Shown one piece after another: positions 49,101 through 61,217 of a stretch of DNA of 64,000 bases. Below the pieces are notes generated by a model that was not told the DNA's origin, made no database searches, and was given only the letters and a program-made list of their open reading frames with translations. The position numbers and the translations under genes are program-made. Numbering within the stretch: position 1 is the first letter of the stretch; every line of letters starts with the position of its first letter. Source of the stretch: Elysia chlorotica (Eukaryota; Mollusca; Gastropoda; Plakobranchidae); the NCBI GenBank assembly GCA_003991915.1, contig RQTK01000084.1, positions 458,333-522,332 on the forward strand, in the 5' to 3' direction.

Positions 49101-51744
49101 CATTCACAGATTTTATAATTTTATAAAACTAACTAATTAATGAACTCTAAGTTTTATGCCTGGTAATAACCTTAGTTATGTACTCACACATTTGTCAGCT
49201 GATATATTGATCCTATAATTTGTCTAACTTGATGAGGAAGAACTAAGCAAAAAGGTGGCAATTAGTTAAGAGCTTTTAATATATGCATGATTAACTTCCA
49301 GCCAATACTTGTAAAATTCGACACAAACAAACTTACTTTTTCATCTGGAGTTCCATCAAAATCATCACCCGTAGATTCAAACATTAAACGATCAATGTCA
49401 CACCCAATTGAACTTTGTATCTGAGAAAGAAAACAAATTTATTTACCTTAATAATACAAATTTTGTAGCTAGTAATACAACATGTCTGTAAGTTTAGAAT
49501 AATGCTGTATGCTGCCTCCTATAAAATGCACATTTCTTGTTTCTTGAAAAAATTAATTAAAATTAAAAAAAAAAACAATGCCCCTACTCCAACATTGAAA
49601 ATATGTCCAAATCTAACTGATGGTTATTAATGCGATACAATTTGCTAACTATCTCAAATGTCAATTAAAACTGAGTTTCTATAAAGAAAAAAAAAATTAC
49701 AATATGCCCATGAACAGAGAGAGAGTGGTAACCTTTACCTGAAGCAAGTCTATCATCCAGGTGAGAGCAGCCAACAGGTGTGGCCATGTGTGAGGGCTGC
49801 CTACACTACACAGGTATGTCTTGGGCAGGTTGAATGGATAGCCTAACAGCTTCAAAGTGCTTGGAACCAATTCCTGCAGTTTTGATCCTTGATGCTTAAA
49901 GTCATCCCAGATATGACTCATTATAAACTGAAAGTTATAGAGAAAAAAAGAAATAAAAAGTGATTTACAAAATGGAGAGTGCACGGCAAGGCCTTTGAAA
50001 AGCGAAATAAAACCAAAACAAAACAAAAAAACAACACAGACTTGTTAAATTATTGTTATATTTACACGATTAATGCAGCTTTCCAAACAGTCCAATGATA
50101 GTGTTCCCCCTTCTTTGTTGTTGCATGACAAATCAAATACCATTGTAACTATTCTTACGCATGATCGTGAGGAAAAAGACAAGTAGCAGGATTGCGAGTT
50201 GAGTTGGCTTAACGTCCAACGTCAGCACCACCTAGGCTATATTGTAAATGGGCCCCAAGACTGATGTCTGACAATTTCATGTGTTGCCACACATGAGACA
50301 GGGTGGGGATACCATGACTTCTGTCTTAGCCAATCACATTAAACTGACACCAACCGAACCAGTCGGGGTCGAAATCGCCAGGGCTTGAACCACAGGCCGC
50401 CTGCGTCGGAAGCTGATGTTCTACCCCAGGGCTACCGCGCCCCTGTGCAGAATTGCATCCTAAATTAGTATTAATTTAGGGTGTATATTGCAATGCTACT
50501 TGTACCAAATTTCATAAGAGAAAAGAAATACAATTTTTACAATAAAATTATCCAGGCACGGACCACTTTTTACCTCAAACATATTGGAGAAGTCCTTATT
50601 GCTTGGGGAACCCAACAGCTTGTGGGATATTGGATGAGGGTACTGATGACTTGTCAAAAACTGCAGTGAATGAATTAAGGTACTCAGATGGGTCAAGTTA
50701 AATATTGGTCATTAATGAAAAACAATTTATGTGAACATTTGAGGAGACTTAATTATACAACAGTACAAATAAAAAAATAAAAAAATGTCATACAGTCATG
50801 TTCTTTAAATTTGAGATTTTCTAGATCTATATCCTTATTCACGTACAATCAAGGTTCACCAAAAACGTTAGGATTCTTACCATAAAAAAAAATATGATAA
50901 AAATCTAATGGGGAATTACAGGTGAAACTGTGTACAACCAGAACCAGTAGCTGATGTTTCATAACCTAAAACGAGATTAAAAATTATATCTCTACTTTCA
51001 ACTTCCACAATTTTGAAAAGCTAGAGCTGATTTATGAAAAAACAAAGGGTAAATACAGTTGACTTAATCCTACAATGAGCCAAACGGTGATATAAATTAA
51101 AAGATGTCCACATAATGAAATATCACCATTTATCATAGCAATCACAAAATAAACAAAGCTTAAACACGAATAAGAGCATCGAATGCTAGAATCTAGTGAT
51201 GCACACCTCTAACAGACTGGCAATGCACTGATTTTGAAATCGCTTATCAGATATAGGCCTTGAGTCTTTAGGAACATCTGTTCGTCCTCTCACACCAATA
51301 CCACTTGAGGGCCGCCTGTGATGATAAGAAGAAATCAAATTGCAATTAAGTTATGACTAAGTCTGACAGTGCCAAATATAAAAAATTCCATTGAAACCTA
51401 GGCTAACCCTCACACACATATTGTGACATAATCTATAGATTCTAGATGACATTTTAACAATAGTTAAATTACCCTGATTTTGGCATGAATGAACTTTGAG
51501 CCATGGATGAAGATTTGCGATGGTCTGGCAGATTTCCTCTGCCCATAGAAGATTGGCGTGGTCTGTATTGTTGACTTGATGTAGAAGACATTCTTTTACT
51601 AACAGGTAGCTTTGTTGACGAACTTGAAGCTCGCTCCATGGAGGATGGTCTACTCCCATGATTAGGTACATTGTCTTGTCGCACTCTCAAGGGAGCGCCA
51701 GAAAGAGAGGGTCGGCGAAATTCAGAGGAGGATTTTCGCATCAT
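40199..51744 (-). CDS. NDC80: Kinetochore protein NDC80 (HEC1)
   Basis: Microtubule-binding subunit of the NDC80 complex (with NUF2, SPC24 and SPC25) at the outer kinetochore. Coding exons in transcript order: 51473-51744, 51207-51315, 50574-50660, 49739-49927, 49337-49420, 48912-49005, 48361-48449, 48007-48151, 46915-47036, 45899-45982, 45608-45754, 43995-44084, 42993-43085, 41925-42064, 41278-41380, 40199-40315. All introns are GT/AG, phases agree, total 1965 nt, 654 aa (human 642). Residues 1-105 are a basic Ser/Arg-rich tail (MMRKSSSEFRRPS, KRMSSTSS), the type phosphorylated by Aurora B. About 110-225 is the calponin-homology domain (YPHPISHKLLGSPSNKDFSN, LLGYPFNLPKTYL, GSPHTWPHLLAALTWMIDLL). 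The rest is coiled coil (MAGADTFEDENQVLER, EENKRLENMIDD), broken by a globular stretch at about 435-475 (ALKLVPESAEFADGKDF). Two start codons lie side by side; I chose the upstream one. The coding exon's acceptor lies at 51778-51780, so leader exons lie further up. Confidence 0.95.
40402..40830. mobile_element. Tigger-like MITE in the last NDC80 intron
   Basis: The left end has CACTTAATCCGACTTCTCC. The complement of the right end has ACCTGATAATTCGACATAAC and, further in, GCCGAATTAAGGGAAAGTCG. The ends are imperfectly inverted and rich in AATTCGAC, as in pogo/Tigger elements. No coding capacity. Confidence 0.6.
41618..41650. repeat. (TA)n run
   Basis: ATATATATATACATATATAT dinucleotides in an NDC80 intron. 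Confidence 0.9.
50195..50447 (-). mobile_element. tRNA-derived SINE (family 1), full length
   Basis: On the minus strand the head is GGGCGCGGTAGCCCTGGGGT (A box region), then GCTTCCGACGCAGG and GTGGTTCAAGCCC (B box). The body has TCGACCCCGACTGGTTCGG, GTCAGTTTAATGTGATTGGC, AAGACAGAAGTCATGG and CAGACATCAGTCTTGGGGCC. The tail is ACAATATAGCC, then GTGCTGACGTTGGACGTTAA. Best copy of the family in this window; it sits in NDC80 intron 3. Confidence 0.9.
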
Positions 51745-51777
51745 AATGAGAGAATCACTGGAATGGAAATTGAACAC

Positions 51778-53700
51778 CTGTATAAATTGCATTGTTGTAA
51801 GTTACCTGTAAAAATATCACTTGGCAATCTAAAGTCATACATACATGTGAAAAATACAAATTCCATAGAATAAGAATGGTAATCAAAAAGATTAACCCCA
51901 TTAAGCGACAAGTACTGTCAGCATTAATTTTGCTAGAAAAGATCCGTAAGAACTTAGGTTTATTACCATCATTCATACAAATATTTTTCTGTTTCTGTAG
52001 ATTAAACCAGCATATACAGCGTGTTGTATATATATTGTAGCATTCATGTTGAGTGCCATATTTTATACGACTACTACACTAGTACTACTAGATAGAAAAA
52101 ATCTTGTATGACTAACCTAAGGACTACTTACCTTGTTAAATATAATAAATTTTGTATGACTAGGACCACAGCCCTGTAATGAAAGGTCATGTTATGATTA
52201 TCATTATGGCCATATAAACAGCGGTAGGACTGCACTGGGTAAAGCTGCAAGGAGTCCCACGATGTAGATCTAATGGTACTATCGGTTAAGAACTACTAAT
52301 GTCTAGTTTTAACGGACCGTTAATTTAACCCCTAATGACATTTTTTGCTTTAGGCCCACTTTCCGTCAATTCATCAACAAAAGGGGTGAATGAATGTACC
52401 TGTTTTGTAGTCTGAGAGTGTCTGTCGTGCTTATAACTGCCTTTACAATGACTATTATAAATTATAATTATAATTAAATTATATACAAATTTCTGTCCAA
52501 ATTTTGCTCTATACATTACATACTATCAGCATAAATAGTCTTTTTGTCCACATTTGGCATCTATATATAAAGTGCATCTGGTGGAGAGGTCATTTTTTGG
52601 TCTAAACTGAACATAAATTGAGAATACAGTAATAATGAAATTAATGAAGAAGATACAGGAATATGTGGTACTTTATTTCTCAAGTTGCACAGTTCCTTAT
52701 GAATATGTTTTGATAAAAAACAGACTCCATTATTATCTAAAAAAACAAGCAAGATATTTGAAATCTCCAACTTCAGGCCAAACTGTAGTTACCACGTCCC
52801 AAAATTCTTGATTTCTTACTACTTTAAAACTTAAATATTTACTGAATCCCATGTGGTAAATAAGTGCTATGCTGTGTCTGTACTGGACCACCCTGTGACG
52901 GATGTAAGTGAATAACGCCATAAAAGCTTTCAACAAAATGATGATGGTTTCATTTTAGCAGCCAAAGAACTTTTCTCAGTGAAAGACACCTCCCAAGCGC
53001 ACACATTTGAGGAATGGTGAGCTAGGTTTCCGCATTTTTTTGTACAGGAAAAAGATTGTTGCAATGTTGGTAACGGATGTAAATTTTTGATGACTTACAT
53101 ATCTCTAACTCTGCTAGAATCAAACAAATAAATACAAAAAGTTGGCCCACTAAAGGTAATGGATGATAGAAATGAATCTTATGGAACTTGATTTTGATAA
53201 ACTTCGAAAGAAAATGAATTATTTGATTGTGTTTATTAAATTTATGCTACCCATCCACCCCTCAAATTCAGCCCACCAAGCCCGATTTGCTCACCCACAG
53301 GCTTGGGACCACAAAACTCAAGGAGTGCCAGATTCTAGATCTAAATCGAGAGATGAGCAGTTTCAGTTTCACTAGATCATTGTAGGCCTTATTAAATGCT
53401 TCCCACCCACCCCTCAAATTCAGCCCACCAAGCCCGATTTGCTCACCCACAGGCTTGGGACCACAAAACTCAAGGAGTGCCAGATTCTAGATCTAAATCG
53501 AGAGATGAGCACTTTCAGTTTCACTAGATCTAGAGTTCTAAATTCTAGATTTAGATAGATTCTAGAAAGAAACAGCTGTTGAAATTTTGTCGACACAAAT
53601 GTTCTTTTATCTAGAGCGAATGTTCTTTTATCTAGAGCGAAACTAGATAGATCTATATCTAGATCTAGATGTTATATTTTAACGTTTTCCAAACTTACCT
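51778..53700 (-). other. NDC80 upstream region with candidate leader exons
   Basis: No conserved coding sequence. A small candidate exon at 52132-52173 is flanked by CATTACAG and AAG|GTAAGT on the minus strand (42 nt). A second strong donor, ACAAG|GTAAGT, ends at 53699, as expected of a first non-coding exon. Both are predictions from splice consensus only. The duplicated dispersed element at 53250-53530 lies between them. Confidence 0.3.
53250..53530 (+). repeat. Dispersed element, copies 4 and 5 as a 152-bp tandem duplication
   Basis: Units about 53250-53400 and 53402-53530 share CCACCCCTCAAATTCAGCCC, GATTTGCTCACCCACAGGCT, TGGGACCACAAAACTCAAGG and AGTGCCAGATTCTAGATCTA, almost without change. 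The core CCCACAGGCTTGGGACCACA matches the copies at 620-820, 1107-1175 and 33920-34125. A TCTAGATC-rich stretch follows to about 53675. Confidence 0.9.
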
Positions 53701-54856
53701 TGTAAATTATTGTAAATGTGTGGCTTTGTTTGACTCCAAACAAAAACAAACCCTGAAAAATACAAAACAGTAGGCCCAAACAATCATTAATTTTAGTTTA
53801 ACTGTAGGCTACTTTCATTTCAACTTACCGCCTCAACTTGCCAGCTTTAACCAATGTTGTAAACTAAATTAACTAAAAGCTAGAGTTAGTTTGTTTATCT
53901 AAATTTCAACAATCGTGTCTAATGAAATTCAAATTAATCCTCACCTTTGAAAATTATAATTACTGGTTTTATTTCATTTTCTTATATTATTGTTTAAAAA
54001 GTACTTATTATTTTCAGTAATTTTTAGATGTTTTCTTGGCACATCACCTTTGATATAGATCTATTAATAGTCTGTGGCTAATGTCAGTGGTTCCTCTCCA
54101 GTCTGTTAATGATAAACACAAGTCATTGATAAAAACATGGTGTCCACAGAAAGATAGTGTCAGAGTCTTGGTACTAAACAGAAATAGAACAAAAATTGGA
54201 AGTCCTACTATGACAGGTAAGGGGGGAGGGGGCCATCTAAATATTATTTTCACTTTGTATTCAGTAACCTAGTTTTCCAAAGAAAATACTATTAACAGGC
54301 AATGTCACTGATGTAACAAAGGTTTCCAGTAAGAGTCGACGCGAGGTAGTAACCAACTATTGAACATCTTCGCACCCCTTCCCAATTTTGAAACAATAAT
54401 TTTTTCTATTAAAATTGTAGATCTGTTATGAATTACCAAAGGACATATCAAATAGATGCGCATACGGGGCAGTTTTTACATATTACTAGGCAGGTTCATC
54501 GTGTAGGATGAACAAAATATCACATAATCTCCATACGATAACGAACTGTCTTGAGATCTTTAGCAATGTGCTATAAAGGATAAATTCACTTGGTTACAAA
54601 CTATAATATGTAAATGTAAACATTATGTCGAGAAGGGCCTATCGTAAATTAAGAGTGTGCAGAGTCAATGTCTGTGCACAGCAATATCGGCAAAAATCGT
54701 TGGGAAGTGTTTTTAACATAAACAGATTCAATGTGTAATATAATCCAATCAATCCCATAGCGTTTTTTTTTTCTGGTTAGTGTAAAATGTGTAGACGAAA
54801 TATTTTTGTGAGTTTAAACGAAAAATCCACTGAATAGTTTGTTCATTCGTTTGTTT
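53701..54856. other. Intergenic DNA upstream of NDC80
   Basis: I see no gene or recognisable repeat here. It may contain the NDC80 promoter. Confidence 0.4.
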
Positions 54857-55022
54857 CATAACGTTCATCAACAGCAAATAGACCATCGGGCAGACTGATC
54901 TCAAGACTGAAATCTGATAATTTTACGTTCGGTCGCACTTACTGTGTCAGAGACAGTGCAGGGATATCACAACTTCTTTCTCAGTATGTCACATTAACCG
55001 ACCAAGCCAGTTGGATCGTAAT
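54857..55022 (-). mobile_element. Degraded family 1 SINE
   Basis: Aligned with 50195-50447: AGACTGATCTCAAGACTGA, AATCTGATAATTTTACG, a TGTGTCAGAGACAGTGCAGG-like block, GGATATCACAACTTCT, CACATTAACCGACCAAGCCA, GTTGGATCG. The tRNA-like head is missing. Confidence 0.7.
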
Positions 55023-55075
55023 CAATACAGTCTGATAGGAATCGCGAGGAACGAGGCAAAGACAGAGAGACAGAC

Positions 55076-55230
<155 letters not shown>

Positions 55231-55436
55231 GAGACAGAATATGTATTATGAAGTCAAAAGTCTAGTTCAACTAAGTTTCCCCTTACACAGGGTTGAGAAC
55301 AAAAAATAATTTACACCCGCAGAAGCCATTTTTCCCCTTCAGGAAATGAAGAAATTCACAAAGAGACCCGATTCCTGCATTTTTATTTGGTTATTTGTAG
55401 TACAAATACTTTGTATTGAATTTGATTTCTTACATG

Positions 55437-55658
55437 TGAGTGAGTTTGTTTTTACGGTACGTCAACACGGTTTAAACAATACTAGTTGTAGCGGTGACTC
55501 CCTTATCTCTTCAGAGTGATAAAAACTGTGCATAAAACAGTTGGTTGAAACTAAAGAAAGTAAAGCATGGTATATACAGTGGTTTAAAAGATCCATATGT
55601 AGGATTATCACAGTTAAAATTCAATATACAGACCCATGTCCCTCAGATACCTCAGTGA
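55437..55658 (-). mobile_element. RNase H LINE, 3' UTR fragment
   Basis: A 5'-truncated copy of the non-coding 3' end of the element at 55663-56720, placed directly in tandem with it in the same orientation. Shared blocks: GTGAGTTT..TTTTTACGG.ACGTCA.CACGG, GGTGACTCC, TTAAAAGATCCATATGTAGGA and CACAGTTAAA.TT. The third copy is at 5968-6285. Confidence 0.8.
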
Positions 55659-55662
55659 GTGA

Positions 55663-56720
55663 GTTTTCTTAGTTTTACGGCACGTCAGCACGGTAACGCC
55701 ACGGCTATATTGTGTCCATGATGTCCTAAGACAGCTAATACACCACACTATCAGCAGTGACTCCTCTACCTCTCTGAGTAGTAACAGCATACAAATGTGC
55801 ATGAAAGGATTGGTTAAAAGTAACGGGTACTGTATATAATGTTATAAGTGGTTTGAAAGATACATGTGTAGGACTATCATAGTTAAACTTTATTATATTT
55901 ATACACACCAAAATGTGACCAATGTCCTTCAAATACCCCAGTAAACGCTGAGGACTAACATATGCTCTCGAATGGCTTGGAAGCAAGGTAAAGATTTTTT
56001 TCGCGGTGAAAAAGTGGACAGTCAACCAGAATGTGACTTATGGATAATTGACAGATGCAGGTATGACAATGTGGAGGCTCCTCACCTCTCACTCTCAGTA
56101 GGAAGGCATGGGTTAGATGAGAATGACCCAGTCGGACTAGATCGAGTACCACCTGGTCTCGTCTTAAGTTCTAGACTAAGACGCTCCCGCCCAGCGGCAT
56201 GTGATTGAACAGTGTAGTTCAAGTTGTTTGCCAGGTTATTCCATCGCGCCTTCTGTATGATTGGCTTCGCATCTGATGCAGGTAACTGCATCTGACATTC
56301 TGAGTAGGTTCCAGTTCGAGCCCGATCTTGGTGAGCTGATCAGCCATTTTATTTCCTTAAATTCTAATATGGCTGTGGGTCCAACAGAGAGTAATTTTCT
56401 TACCACTTTGCTGCAATTCGTGAAGTTTTCTCGATATATGATTTTTTTTTTTTCGGATTTGTCAAGTTTGCCTCTCCGACCGCCTTCACAAGGGAAAGCG
56501 AGCCAGAGACTGAGACGGTAAGAGAGCATAAATAATTAATTTTTTGAGGTGGAGACAATGTCGAGTGCCATGCACAGGACAACTGCCTCCATGTATATTG
56601 AAACCTTCACGCTCAGCCCCCAGCATTTATCTGCTGAGGATGAGTGGTAGGCAGCTCCGACGCAGGTCTCACCTTTAGATCCGTCAGTGAAAAGTAGATA
56701 AGAGTCTGAATGTTTTTCTA
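55663..56720 (-). mobile_element. 3' part of an RNase H-bearing LINE
   Basis: Read on the minus strand, with frameshifts and stops: LLFTDGSK at about 56674-56697 (first catalytic Asp of RNase H), GAAYHSS, then ISIYMEAVV-like sequence with the Glu, WTHSHI and MADQLTKIG near 56325-56385, then a LINE C-terminus, RLGHSHLTHAFLLRV and EEPPHCHTC, then [10 protein letters not shown]. The 3' UTR follows to about 55663. An RNase H domain after the reverse transcriptase is typical of the I/Nimb/R1/Jockey-type LINEs. The reverse transcriptase itself is not present. Dead copy. Confidence 0.85.
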
Positions 56721-57429
56721 TGATTTACAGAAGTATTTGGATCGCATGTCACATACATGTAGGCCTACTTGTAATATTTCCACTTGTTTAAAAAATATAT
56801 AAACTTAATTCGTAAGGGCCTTAGGTTTTAAATTAGACATTCTTAGCATATTTCTCGTACTGCAGTGGAAGCTAGCTTAAGTCAGCATCACACGGTAGTC
56901 CCAGTTTATATTTGTTTGTGCTTTGTTCAAATACATTGCTATTTAAATTAAAACCAATGCCCCCATCCAAAAGAGACCTCCAACCAGAAGCGCCCTTATC
57001 TAAGCTGGATTCGTTCATCCTTTTTGCTGAATGTGTGTCGCAACTCACCTTTCCTTTTCCAGCCTAAAAGAATGATAGGACATACTTATTTGATCTTATC
57101 CATCTTTACTTTGAACTTGAAGGCTTAAGTTGCCTGTTACAACAATGTCGTATTTTCTATTTTTGATTATCTACATCTATACAGTACATGTATGATGTAC
57201 TATAATTACTACGTACTACATTTATCACTCATCCTACATCAAATCATAGCTTAAAGCACAACCGCCTATGGACATCTTTTGTATAATTTGTTTTCAAACG
57301 TTTTTTGTAAAGTTTTCATTCTCTGAATCCAAAACTTTACTTTCCCACCTATATTAAGTAATACATGTTGTAATAATAATTACTAACCGTGCTAGGCAAT
57401 TTACTAATCTTAATTTCACGTTTGGCTCA
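56721..57429. other. Intergenic DNA between two LINE fragments
   Basis: I see no coding sequence or repeat structure here. Confidence 0.4.
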
Positions 57430-58490
57430 AACATTTTTGAAGTCACTCTAAGCTTAAGCCTGGAATGAGACGTTCAACAGTTTTGGACAAGAAGACCAGA
57501 AAACACAAGGAGTGGGTCTCAACCGACACCTGGACACTTATCACGGAGAGAAAGTACCTGAAACACCAGATAAATCAGACACAAGACGTAGAGGAAAAAC
57601 GTACACTACAAGCTTGATACTGGAACAAGAATAGAGATGTAAAGAAAAGTGTCAGAAAAAAACATAAGAAATCACACAGAGGAGCTGACACAGAGGCAGA
57701 GGCTGCAAAAGGCCAAAGAAATATGAAGAGGCTGTACAAGATCACCAGGACTCTCTCAGGGAGGAACGAAATGGTTTGTGAACGGTCCCTAGCACAAGTC
57801 AGGAAGGCCAGACTCCAGATAAACATCAGAAAAACTAACGCGATACGAATCAACAACAGACAGGCAGACCCACTGCAGCTGCATGAGGAAAACATCAAAG
57901 AGGTTGTGTATCTTGGTAGACATCAGAATCAGATGTCGAATAAACAAGGCCAGATACGCCTTCAATACTCCAAGACCAATCTGGAGGTTTACAACCCTGC
58001 TGGTCCGAAACAAGATCCGGATATACAACATCAACGTGAAGACGATCATACTCTATGGCCCAGAAATATGGTGCGTGATGAAGACTAACACCAATAAACT
58101 GCAATCATTTACCAACAGGTGTCTCAGAGTCAAAATACTAGAAACATCCTCAATAATAGGTGGTCCAAAGTTGTCTCAAACAAGGAATTGTGGGACAGAA
58201 TAAAGCAAACCCCCATCAAGAGAGAGATAAAAAAGCGTAAATAGGGTTGGATAGGCCGCACACTTCGAAAGTATGTACCCAACATCACCAGGCAAGCCCT
58301 GGAGTGGAACTCCCCAAAGGCAATACACTGTAGCAAGGTCGGCTGCCCGAAGCAGACTTGGTGCCGTAGCACCGAGGCAGAGGTAAAAGTCGCTGGTACC
58401 ACATAGGCTAACGGAAGAGAACCAACCAGAATTGAGTCCGGTGGAGGGGAGTTGTTGCGGCAGGAACCAAGAGACCGAAATTAAACTAAA
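57430..58490 (+). mobile_element. 3' part of an RTE-like LINE, decayed
   Basis: Plus-strand frames give parts of the C-terminal region of an endonuclease/reverse transcriptase LINE: HKEWVSTDTW and LITERKYLK near 57510-57560, then INIRKTNAIRINNRQADPL and LHEENIKEVVYLGR (57820-57918), then INKARYAFNTPRPIW, KTIILYGPEIWCVMKTNT and LQSFTNRCLRVKIL (57941-58139). After further breaks come TRQALEWNS, STEAEVKVAGTT and VRWRGVVAAGT (to about 58470). Frameshifts and an internal deletion remove most of the catalytic core. The order and motifs match RTE-type elements; the clade is inferred. Confidence 0.8.
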
Positions 58491-61217
58491 CTAAATCTAA
58501 CTCTAAGTCATCACAGTAGTAAACTATTTCAAGTTTTACCACAGACACAGTGATTTACAGAACTATCTACATACATGTACAAAATAATGTTGAGAGCAGT
58601 TTATGCCGCACATGTAATATATCTAGTCATTTGTAACATTTTGATTGAATTTGTGTCTTGCTAACAATAAGGTTATCACTCAGTTGTGTACAGGTGCGAT
58701 AGACAACATAAATTGTCAGTTAGTACGCCCATCCATTTGCACACCTGTTTGTGAGAACTAAGATATATCAATAACGAATACATGCAATTTAAATCTATGC
58801 ATATTATAACTATAGGCCTACTTGTCTGATATAAGACATTTCTTGCACAAACCAGCACCATAACAATTTAATTTAGAATATGAATAAATCAATTTTCTGT
58901 ATGATTTATGTGTATATGTAATTACATTAACAGGATTGAATTTTCTTGTTGAGAATCAGGTTTGGACAAAGTATGTTTAAATTTTAACATAATGGACATT
59001 CCTTAAGTATTTGCATTAGAACAGAGAGGTAGAAGTACTACAACACTTTCTGTAACATGGGATTCGTGGCTTTAATTTGAGGACCAAGATCTTGCTGAAG
59101 AAAAGTGTAATATTTAATTATTTTGGCGATCAGAAAAATCTCTACCGATAACACTACATAAAAATTCTCTGCACTACCGTGTTTCAGATCCTAGAAAACA
59201 AGCCCACAACAACAGTAGTATACTGTACATTCTCTAATGTCTACAGGTACTGAATAGAATATGATTACAAAAACTCAAACTGATAAAACTTATGAAACCC
59301 ATTTGAAAATGAAAGGTATACTATACATGTATTTGTCATTGTGCCCCTGTAAGGTTGCATGTGTAATACAATTTAAAAGGTAGATTTTGTTGTTATCTCG
59401 AATTTACTTGGAACATTATATATTTCACATACACTTTGACTCTCATTACAACACCATAAAAAGTTTAAACTGGATTCTCAATATCTTATTATGTATACCG
59501 CCTTGAAGTTCAAGCATCTAAAATCTTTCGAGCTACAGTCGAATCTGCTTGTAAAAAAAAAAACTCTTTGGGACAACTAAAACGTTTATTTTATCCCAGG
59601 TTGTTTTTTTGTTGTTTTTTTTAAATTAAAAAGTGACTAAAAATATGAATTGGTGCCTCAGAGACAGTTTCTACCTAAAACCACAGTACACCTTAACCGG
59701 ATTCCACTGTATTTGAAGTGCATCCAAAGTTTGTCTACACAGAACAAGTATGACTTAACAAAATGAATACAATTTATAGTGTTTGTGGAGCATGTAATAG
59801 AAATGGAATCCATATCTTAAGATTAACTATCTCCAAGGCATCAATTAGCCTGCCCAAAGAGGTTTATTAAATACATTGTAAGCAGAGTCCACTATGGCTA
59901 TTACCTTAGATTAAGTAAGGCACCCATAACTCAAGTCAGCACTACCATAAATTGCACTAGCTGAAGTTGAATAAATATATTTTTTATGATTGGCAGAAAG
60001 GAAGTACAAGAAGTAAAAATGTGTCCCCTTAAACATTTTTTTATTTAACGATTAGACAGGGAAATGTTTACTTGATTTACACATACAGTATATTTTATAT
60101 AAACATATCTGTGAAACTAAAGTAAATACTAAATGCATTGTTGACTTAAACATATCAAACAAAATGTGATCAGATCACTGTCATTGTCAGTATGATATAA
60201 TTACCTTTGCAACAGCGAGGCTTTTTTTTTTTTATCTCGTAAAAATTTCTTTTTCCTGGGTAATGTTTGTTTATTTGGTCACTTCTTTCTGATAGGTCTA
60301 TAGATCAATGTGATTTAATCGCGGACAGAGAGAGTCCATGTATTGACTGATGCCTAAAACCTTTCTTAAGAGCTATAGTGCATAAATTTAGCTTTATGAA
60401 CACAACGTATAAACAAAACCACAAAATATTAGACAGGCAATGAATTATCAAAACAACAGATATGTGTAAGGGTAACAATGTTTTTATAATTTATGAATAG
60501 CTTGTGATGATTAAGTGTCTGAGGCATAAACAATTCTTTTTCTCGTTCCTTCCATACCAATTTGGTCCACTCTCTAAATTGAACCTGTGGATAAAAAGTG
60601 CAACACTTAAAGCAAAATCATATTTATTTTATGCACATGTATATAACAGTTTTTCAATTACCATTGATAAAATTATATTTTTTGAAAAATCTTATAACAT
60701 AACTAGCAGTTTTCTCTATAGCCAAGGGCTGGCGTTGTTGGGAAAGAGAACTGTTCCTCAATTCAAGTTTCTACCTCTGAACTGTTACTAGTCTCATGAA
60801 ATAAAGTATCAAGTAACATGCAACTTTAAAGTTGCTACGTTTACTTCAGAAAATTTAAAAAGGAACTGTTGGAAATGACATGATGCATGCCATTATTAAC
60901 AACTTAAGCGGGATTCAAATAAACAGCATGTGCTTCTTTCCAAAATTAAAGTTTAAATTACCTAATTATTCTTGAACACAGTGATTAAAATGATTGACAG
61001 AAACAGATTTCATATAAACCTGATCTGATATTAAAAATTCCTACCAGACACACATGTGCACTATTTGACGTACTCATAAACCTATATGCTATAAGTTTGG
61101 TGCAATATTAAAAATTGTTTCAACTCAATTTTTTTCTTTAAAAAAAAACAACAAAAAACGCATTGGAAGTGGTTGCAGCTCCTCCTTTTCAATGTACTTA
61201 CCCATTCACCCTGTGTG
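58491..61217. other. Intergenic DNA, probably with the TMEM258 3' UTR
   Basis: AT-rich, with no conserved protein on either strand and no repeat I recognise. AATAAA on the minus strand (TTTATT at 60623-60628) is one candidate poly(A) signal for TMEM258, about 590 nt after its stop, among several. Confidence 0.45.

Noticed and set aside
50390..50447. tRNA gene suggested by A and B boxes
   Set aside because: The head lacks a closed cloverleaf and continues into a SINE body present in several copies.
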